From JBBRDU01 sp038203615 (GTDB taxonomy: Bacteria; Verrucomicrobiota; Verrucomicrobiia; Chthoniobacterales; UBA10450): 64,000 nt of DNA. Under the pieces are notes generated by a model, which saw only the letters and a list, made by a program, of their open reading frames with translations, ran no database searches and was not told where the DNA came from. Made by a program: the position numbers and the translations under genes. Positions 58,823-64,000 of this stretch are shown one piece after another (position 1 is the stretch's first letter; every line of letters begins with the position of its first letter). Location: the NCBI GenBank assembly GCA_038203615.1, contig JBBRDU010000009.1, forward strand, positions 1 to 64,000, given 5' to 3'.

Positions 58823-58862
58823 TGGACTGTTCAGAGCCCCGCCCCGTCTATATAATAGAGCG

Positions 58863-60995
58863 ATGCATTGGATGAATCGCCATCGGCTTCTCATCCTGTC
58901 TGCCATCTGTGCCTTCTGGACCGGCCTCGTCGTGGTCGCCCACTTTTTTCCGAATTTCCCTTTCCTTTCCAGCATCTGGCGGAGCGAGCTGGGTTTTGAA
59001 GATCTGCTGCGGCGCGAGGGTCGCAAAACCGCGACCCGTCCCGACCTCGTTTTTATCGGGATCGACCAAAATTCTGTGGAGGATCAGCCCTTCGACGATG
59101 CGCAAAAGGCCCATGACCGAGCCTTGCAACTAATGGCCGGCCATCCGTTCCCCTGGTCGCGCGAAGTCTGGGCCTTGCTCCTCGATCGGCTTTTCCAATC
59201 GGGCGCGCGTCTGGTCATGTTCGATCTTGTTTTCAGCCCGCCTAACGACGGCGACTCCGCTTTCCGCGCGGCCCTTGATCGCTATCGCGATAAAGTGGTC
59301 GTCGGGGCCAACTTTGATTTTTCCGGAGTGCAGGGATTCGGCGGCGAAGTGAAGAACGTGCCGCCCAGCGCCCGGCTTATTCCCGAGCCCCAGATGGAAG
59401 ATAATCGGGTCGGCTACGTCATCTTTTTCCCGGATCCGCTGGACAAGAAAATCCGGTCCGCCCGCTACACCATGACCACTTTTCAGCTGGCCCGTCAGCT
59501 GCCGCAGCCCGAAGAGATTCCGTATGAATCCCTCAGTGCGCGGGCCCTGAGGAAGCTGGGAATGGGACCGTTGATCCCGCAGGATCTGCAGGCTCACCTC
59601 ATTCGCTTCAGCGCCATTGACGCTTATCCGCCCCATCCGCTCTGGGAGATTTTCGATAACAAAATCTGGCACGCCAATTATCAGGACGGCGCATACTTCA
59701 AAAACAAGATCGTGCTGGTGGGCCCTTCCGCCCAGATCATGCACGATTTTGCCAACACGCCGATTAGTCCGGAGACGCCCGGCCCCGCCTTGCACCTGCA
59801 TGCCCTGGCTGCCGCCATGGAGCAGGAGTTTCTGGAAAACACACCGGTCTGGCTCGATTTCATCGCCATCGCAATGGCCGGTTTGATCGCATGGAATCTG
59901 ATCGCCTGGATGCGGCGGCCGGCCATCTGCCTGATGGCGTTGGTGGTGATCAGTGCCATCTACCTCGGCGCGGGCCGCGTCGTTTACGATCGATTCGGTA
60001 TCATCCTGCTCGTCATCCCGACACTCTCCGCTTTTTTGTTGAGCGGGATGTTCAGTCTCGGTTTCGAATACATCCTGGAGCGCCTCGAAAAACTACGGAC
60101 CCGCCGCACCCTGGAGCGCTACGTTTCGAAGAACCTGGTCAAGGAAATCCTGGATAATCCGGATAGCTATTATCACTCGATGCTCGGGTCGCGGAAGCCG
60201 GTCACCGTGCTTTTTTCCGATCTGGTCGGGTTCACTAGCCTCTCGGAAAAAGCGGACCCGGTCAGCCTGGTCAAACAGTTGAACGAATACCTGAGCGGAA
60301 TGGTCGGGCACGTTTTTGATAACGGCGGGACGCTCGACAAATTTATCGGCGACGCCATCATGGCGGTCTGGGGAAATGTGAAAAGCCAGGGGGTGGACAA
60401 GGATGCGAAAGCGGCCGTCCGGACGGCCCTGGGGATGCGGCGCCAGCTCCAGAAATTGAATGAGGGATGGAAAAGTGACGGGCGCACCCAGCTCGGGTTT
60501 GGTGTCGGGATCAATCACGGCGAAGCAGTCATCGGCAATATCGGTTCCTACGAACCGCACGAACGTCTCGATCCCACTGTGATTGGCGACTCGGTCAATC
60601 TGGCCTCGCGTTTGGAGTCTCTCACCCGCACTTATGCCGTCGATATCCTGATCGGTCCGACCGCGGCTGAATTGGTCAAGGAGGAGTTCCATCTGCGCTC
60701 GGTGGCCCGTGTCCAGGTGAAGGGGAAGACGGAACCGGTTGATGTGTTTACTTTGATCGGGGCGCGCGCGGAAAAGGTGGATGAGGAGCTGCTCAAATGG
60801 CTGGTCTCCTACGAAGAGGGCATTCTCAAATTCCGGGACCGCGAATTCACGGAAGCCAAGATTTTGTTCTCGCGTTTCCTCGAATTTTATCCGGACGATT
60901 TTCTGGCCAAGATGTACCTGGAACGCGCGCTCGACTACGAAAAGGAACCGCCGGACGAAGCCTGGAACGCGGTCGAAGTGTTCAAGAAGAAGTAA
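58863..60995 (+). CDS. CHASE2-domain adenylate/guanylate cyclase
   Basis: From ATG 58863 the protein has 710 residues. An N-terminal helix and a CHASE2 sensor domain (about 30-320: FEDLLRREGRKTATRPDLVFIGID, VRYTMTT-like core) are followed by three helices (LDFIAIAMAGLIAWNLIAW, ICLMALVVISAIYLGAGR, GIILLVIPTLSAFLLSGMF). The class III cyclase domain follows: VTVLFSDLVGFTSLSEKADP, LDKFIGDAIMAVWGN (both metal Asp and a substrate Lys), DPTVIGDSVNLASRLESL. A tetratricopeptide-like tail ends it. It is probably a membrane sensor that makes cAMP. Intact, unlike the two cyclase remnants at 14-16 kb. Confidence 0.92.
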   Translation: MHWMNRHRLLILSAICAFWTGLVVVAHFFPNFPFLSSIWRSELGFEDLLRREGRKTATRPDLVFIGIDQNSVEDQPFDDAQKAHDRALQLMAGHPFPWSREVWALLLDRLFQSGARLVMFDLVFSPPNDGDSAFRAALDRYRDKVVVGANFDFSGVQGFGGEVKNVPPSARLIPEPQMEDNRVGYVIFFPDPLDKKIRSARYTMTTFQLARQLPQPEEIPYESLSARALRKLGMGPLIPQDLQAHLIRFSAIDAYPPHPLWEIFDNKIWHANYQDGAYFKNKIVLVGPSAQIMHDFANTPISPETPGPALHLHALAAAMEQEFLENTPVWLDFIAIAMAGLIAWNLIAWMRRPAICLMALVVISAIYLGAGRVVYDRFGIILLVIPTLSAFLLSGMFSLGFEYILERLEKLRTRRTLERYVSKNLVKEILDNPDSYYHSMLGSRKPVTVLFSDLVGFTSLSEKADPVSLVKQLNEYLSGMVGHVFDNGGTLDKFIGDAIMAVWGNVKSQGVDKDAKAAVRTALGMRRQLQKLNEGWKSDGRTQLGFGVGINHGEAVIGNIGSYEPHERLDPTVIGDSVNLASRLESLTRTYAVDILIGPTAAELVKEEFHLRSVARVQVKGKTEPVDVFTLIGARAEKVDEELLKWLVSYEEGILKFRDREFTEAKILFSRFLEFYPDDFLAKMYLERALDYEKEPPDEAWNAVEVFKKK

Positions 60996-61009
60996 ACGGA
61001 AGCACTACA

Positions 61010-61140
61010 TTCCAAGCTCCAATAAACAAGCTCCAAGAGCGCGCCGGGGGGGGGCGTCTCGTGATCATCAGCCAGGAACCGTGGTGGCGGATTGAGTATT
61101 GAGCCTTGGGATTTCTCTGGATGTTGGCGCTTGGTCTTTG
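61010..61140. repeat. Short dispersed repeat (AAGCTCCAA type) before mpl
   Basis: TCCAAGCTCCAATAAACAAG with CTCCAAGAGC repeats the AAGCTCCAA unit, and the far side has its inverse, TTGGCGCTTGG. It forms an imperfect palindrome. The gap between the cyclase and mpl genes contains nothing else recognisable. Confidence 0.55.
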
Positions 61141-61227
61141 CAGCTTTCGCCATCCGCGCATCCATCAAGGTAAGGCGCATCGTTCTCTTCATTGGCAAAA
61201 TTTAACGCCTCATCGTAAAGAACCAGC

Positions 61228-62625
61228 GTGACGGGAGAACCTCGCAATTTTCATTTTCTGGGCATTTGCGGGACGGCCATGGGATCGGTGGCCGCCGCCC
61301 TGGCCGAGCGCGGCTTCACCGTGACCGGTTCGGACGAGAATATTTATCCGCCGATGTCGACGTTCCTGGAAGAGCGCGGCATTGCCGTGAACGCCGGCTA
61401 CCGCGCGGAAAACATCCCGCCCGGCACCGATGTGGTGGTCGTCGGAAACGCCATGAAGCGCGGCAACCCGGAAGTGGAAGCGGTCCTGAACCAGAAACTG
61501 TTTTATCTCTCCCTCCCGGAAGTGTTGAAAAACTATTTCCTGCGCGGCCGCCATAATTTGGTGGTGACCGGGACGCACGGAAAAACGACGACGACCTCAC
61601 TGCTCGCCTGGATCATGGAGAAAGCGGGGCACAAGCCCGGTTATCTCATTGGGGGACTGCCCCGGAACCTCGGGCAGGGAGCACATCTGAACGACGGGAA
61701 GTATTTCGTCATCGAGGGCGACGAATACGACACGGCTTTCTTCGATAAGCGCTCGAAGTTTCTGCATTACCTCCCCGAACTGGTCGTCATTAATAACATC
61801 GAATTCGATCACGCCGATATTTTTGACACGATCGATGAAATTAAGTTGAGCTTTCGCCGGTTGCTCAACATCGTTCCGCAGAACGGCATGGTGCTGCTCA
61901 ATGGAGACGATGCCAATTGCGTGGAGGTGGCCAGGGATTGCCTCGCTCAGCTGGTGGCCGTCGGTTTCTCCGAAAACTGCGCGCAACGGATCCGCGACGT
62001 CGCGTATTCCGCGACCGGCTCGCACTTCACCCTGACGGATCAGCGCTTCGAGATTTCGTTGATTGGAGAGTTCAACGTGCGCAACGCGGCCATGGCGGCG
62101 TCGGCCGCGCGCTTTTATGGCGTGCCCGATACAAAAATTCGCGCCGCCCTGAAGAGCTTTCAGGGAATTGCCCGGCGCCAGGAAGTGCGCGGCGAAGCCG
62201 GCGGCGTCAAGGTGATCGACGACTTCGGGCATCATCCCACCGCCATTGCGCAAACCCTGCAGGCCTTGCGTCATCGTTATGCCGGTCATCGCCTCTGGGC
62301 CATTTTTGAGCCTCGCTCCAATACGACGCGCCGGGCCGTCTTTCAACAGGAGCTGCCGAACGCGTTCAAGTCGGCCGACGGCGTTTTCATTTCGGCGATG
62401 ACGAAGCTGGAACAGATCCCGGTCAAGGATCGGCTCGATCCCGAAGCGGTGGTCCGGGCCATTGGCAGCGATGGACGTCCCGCTTTTTATGAGCCGAACG
62501 CGGACGCCATCGTGGATCGGATCGTACCGCTGCTTAAAGCGAACGATGTGGTGGCGGTGTTTAGCAACGGCGGCTTTGACGGCATCCACGAAAAGCTGCT
62601 GGCCAGGTTAAAGGACCTTCCATGA
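61228..62625 (+). CDS. mpl: UDP-N-acetylmuramate:L-alanyl-gamma-D-glutamyl-meso-diaminopimelate ligase
   Basis: A 465-residue Mur ligase. The GTG start gives MTGEPRNFHFLGICGTAMGS, typical of Mpl rather than MurC, whose first motif is GIGG-like. The P-loop is VVTGTHGKTTTTSLLAW, with IEGDEYDTAFFDKRSKFLHYLPELVVINNIEFDHADIFD, RRQEVRGEAGGVKVIDDFGHHPTAI and FEPRSNTTRR. It reattaches recycled murein tripeptide to UDP-MurNAc. No MurC partner genes are adjacent, supporting the recycling role. Confidence 0.92.
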   Translation: MTGEPRNFHFLGICGTAMGSVAAALAERGFTVTGSDENIYPPMSTFLEERGIAVNAGYRAENIPPGTDVVVVGNAMKRGNPEVEAVLNQKLFYLSLPEVLKNYFLRGRHNLVVTGTHGKTTTTSLLAWIMEKAGHKPGYLIGGLPRNLGQGAHLNDGKYFVIEGDEYDTAFFDKRSKFLHYLPELVVINNIEFDHADIFDTIDEIKLSFRRLLNIVPQNGMVLLNGDDANCVEVARDCLAQLVAVGFSENCAQRIRDVAYSATGSHFTLTDQRFEISLIGEFNVRNAAMAASAARFYGVPDTKIRAALKSFQGIARRQEVRGEAGGVKVIDDFGHHPTAIAQTLQALRHRYAGHRLWAIFEPRSNTTRRAVFQQELPNAFKSADGVFISAMTKLEQIPVKDRLDPEAVVRAIGSDGRPAFYEPNADAIVDRIVPLLKANDVVAVFSNGGFDGIHEKLLARLKDLP

Positions 62626-62703
62626 TCACGTTCGGCCTGCTGTCGACCGCCGCCTCAGTTCGCCTTTATGCGCTTTGCGTCGCCCCACGAAAAGTCGCTC
62701 TTC

Positions 62704-62726
62704 TGTAGCGGCGGTCTATGACCGCC
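62704..62726. repeat. REP family 2, left flank of the second RAYT remnant
   Basis: TGTAGCGGCGGTCTATGACC with GCC is a 23-bp REP with GTAG head. The inverted copy is at 63210-63226 (GGCGGTCATAGACCGCC) and a diverged copy at 37484. The first codons of the RAYT frame lie in its right arm. Confidence 0.82.
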
Positions 62727-63204
62727 AAAAAGCCGCGCAACCAACGCCTCCATAGACTGGGTCAACTCTATATCCGGTCGCCCATCTTCTTCGTCCACTG
62801 CCTGCACCGATCGGCGACAAAACATTCTGGCAACAGAGTCAGTCCACCAAGGCTTTCGCGAATTCGGCGAGGCGGGTGCCGAACGCGGTGCATGGATCGG
62901 TTCGTACGTGATCATGCCAGATCATGTCCACCTGTTTGTCGCGTTGGACGAAGAGAAGATGACCCTGTCGCTTTTTTTTAAATAGCACAAAAAAAAGCAC
63001 AACCAAAGCAATAGTTGCTCAAGAGGTTAATACCCCTATTTGGAGTAGGGATTCTTTGATCACGTGCGGCGGAGCGGTGAGTCCTGCACGCAAAAATGGA
63101 ATTACGTGAGGAATAATCCAGTGCGAGCGGGGTTGGTTTCGGATGCGAAGGATTGGCCCTTCCTGGGCGAAATCTGCCCGCTTGAATATTTGTCCGATCG
63201 CTGA
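62718..63204 (+). pseudogene. REP-associated tyrosine transposase (RAYT), three indels and lost catalytic tyrosine
   Basis: Piecing frames together gives a complete RAYT of about 160 residues: TAKKPRNQRLHRLGQLYIRS, PIFFV, then DRRQNILATESVHQGFRE, MPDHVHLFVALDEEKM (HUH motif), NSTKKSTTKAIVAQEVNTPI, FFDHVRRSGES, QKWNYVRNNPVRAGLVSDAK, DWPFLGEICPLEYLSDR. It needs three single-base edits: one extra C near 62795, one extra T in the T8 run at 62972-62979, one missing T near 63051. The catalytic Tyr of the ESY-x-QKW motif is Cys here (codon TGC at 63085). REP family 2 copies flank it. Confidence 0.88.
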
Positions 63205-63209
63205 AGATC

Positions 63210-63226
63210 GGCGGTCATAGACCGCC
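63210..63226. repeat. REP family 2, right flank of the second RAYT remnant (inverted)
   Basis: GGCGGTCATAGACCGCC is the reverse complement of the core of the left flank. It directly follows the RAYT stop codon. Confidence 0.8.
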
Positions 63227-63250
63227 GAAACTCTGCGCCCGGCCTCTCCC

Positions 63251-63724
63251 TCAACCGCCCGCCGCCGAAGTGTGATCCTGCACAATGAGCCAGCCTTCCG
63301 GGGTGCGACGGAAGATGAGAGTGAACCGCCCGCGCGGGTTGTCCTTGGCCCGTTTCAGTTGCCAACGCCCCAGCACGACGGCGGCGTCTGGGGCCAGAGG
63401 CGTGATTTCCAGATCCGAGAAGCTGAGCGTCCCCATCTTTTCGCGATTTGAGTAATTCGCTTTATAGCGGTCGAGAACGGTCTGCCACCCGCGCGTGATC
63501 TCGTCCCCCGACACGAACGTCGTTTTCGCGGAGCGCTCGTATCCTTGCATGAAGGCCTCGAGGTCGCCCCGATTCCAGGCGGCTTCCTGAGCCCGGATAA
63601 CCGCGCGGATTTCGGCGACGGCTTGATCATTGGCCGTGCCCGCAATCTGGGCCGTCGCCCGAGGAGCCAGGCCATTCGCCGAAACCAAGCCCAGAATAAT
63701 CATCCCCAACACGCGCGGCTTCAT
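63251..63724 (-). CDS. Exported SnoaL/DUF4440-like protein
   Basis: A 157-residue precursor with a signal peptide (LGMIILGLVSANGLAPRATAQ). The mature domain is NTF2-like: VAEIRAVIRAQEAAWNRGDLEAFMQGYERSAKTTFVSGDEITRGWQTVLDRYK, and RFTLIFRRTPEGWLIVQDHTSA at the end, the DUF4440 pattern. Such proteins fold as a cone-shaped pocket and may bind small molecules, but no enzymatic residues can be named. It stands alone after the RAYT relic. Confidence 0.85.
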   Translation of the reverse strand: MKPRVLGMIILGLVSANGLAPRATAQIAGTANDQAVAEIRAVIRAQEAAWNRGDLEAFMQGYERSAKTTFVSGDEITRGWQTVLDRYKANYSNREKMGTLSFSDLEITPLAPDAAVVLGRWQLKRAKDNPRGRFTLIFRRTPEGWLIVQDHTSAAGG

Positions 63725-63832
63725 CCCATCCTTCTATCCTTTGCCCGTTCCACTTGTCCAGATTCCGCGAAATCGTCTCATTTTCTTAGGCGATGCAGGT
63801 TGACCGTGCTACTATGAAAAGTAAATACGACC

Positions 63833-64000
63833 GTGCTGATTTTCCGGTTATCTTTCCTGTTCCTTCTTTTCCTGTCGCCTCTGGCGGTGGCTCAAGTTGC
63901 GCCGGTGGCACAGCCGCAACAGCAACAGGAGGATGACGATGAAGATCGGCCCGAGCCAACTCCGCCGCCGATCGCGGTGCCACCCCCCGCGGTCGCAGCA
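63833..64000 (+). CDS. N-terminal part of an exported protein (3' truncated by window edge)
   Basis: A GTG-started frame gives VLIFRLSFLFLLFLSPLAVA, a signal peptide, followed by QVAPVAQPQQQQEDDDEDRP and PTPPPIAVPPPAVAA, a Gln/Asp/Pro-rich low-complexity region at the window edge. The protein continues outside the window. No domain is visible, so no function is suggested. The GTG is preferred because the hydrophobic segment follows at once. Confidence 0.6.
   Translation, partial: MLIFRLSFLFLLFLSPLAVAQVAPVAQPQQQQEDDDEDRPEPTPPPIAVPPPAVAA

Noticed and set aside
58677..58862. N-terminal extension of the CHASE2 cyclase
   Set aside because: The residues come from REP elements; the membrane segment begins at ATG 58863.

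Overview
The window is a GC-rich bacterial chromosome segment. Its densely packed housekeeping and metabolic genes are separated by intergenic spaces crowded with palindromes. A Minf_1886-type protein (42074-42511), a family I know only from Verrucomicrobia and Planctomycetes, points to the PVC superphylum. A histone-H1-like DksA protein, a fused SCOT, DUF1844 and adenylate cyclase remnants fit Verrucomicrobiota; a soil Chthoniobacterales-like lineage is an inference only.

Layout. 1-8.3 kb: end of an unknown gene, a T2-family asparaginase, a luciferase-like oxidoreductase behind a 7-bp tandem repeat, an orphan encapsulated-ferritin-type protein, fabG, and a two-gene acyl-CoA mutase equivalent to a split IcmF. 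8.3-14.2 kb: DUF1203, an MFS transporter, a DJ-1/YHS plus GlxA-type regulator pair flanked by two copies of a CoA-transferase 3' end (one broken, one intact). 14.3-15.9 kb: a gene graveyard with two broken cyclase modules around a nucleotidyltransferase. 15.9-19.4 kb: methylcitrate cycle operon prpD-prpB-prpC. 19.8-27.3 kb: thioesterase, ada, tRNA-Arg, then sppA-CPBP-thiL-tsaE-tsaB-alr with overlapping stops and starts. 27.7-38.2 kb: RelE-like toxin, rpsR-rpmG-dksA-like, two ABC-2 permeases, rhodanese, an internally deleted DUF2238 gene, pdxA, a SurA-like PPIase, mfd, L,D-transpeptidase. 38.3-49.5 kb: FmdB-type protein, hypothetical exported proteins, Minf_1886, twin M16 protease, DUF1844, topoisomerase IB, mlaD-mlaF-mlaE. 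49.6-64 kb: a decayed RAYT transposase, exported asparaginase, glycosyltransferase, carA, a 6S RNA gene with its terminator, pheT-pheS-rplT, a CHASE2 adenylate cyclase, mpl, a second decayed RAYT, a DUF4440 protein and the start of an exported protein.

How it fits together. The mutase, methylcitrate operon and SCOT suggest use of branched and odd-chain acyl-CoAs and ketone bodies. Envelope functions (Mla, Mpl, Alr, L,D-transpeptidase, SurA-like, SppA) are frequent. Almost every palindromic intergenic element starts with a GTAG tetranucleotide and many occur as inverted doublets. This is the REP/REPIN pattern, and the window holds two RAYT relics, each flanked by its own REP family. The most notable items are these RAYT/REP pairs, the split IcmF with an unusual Tyr/Gln substrate pair, the encapsulin-less EncFtn, and the 6S RNA.
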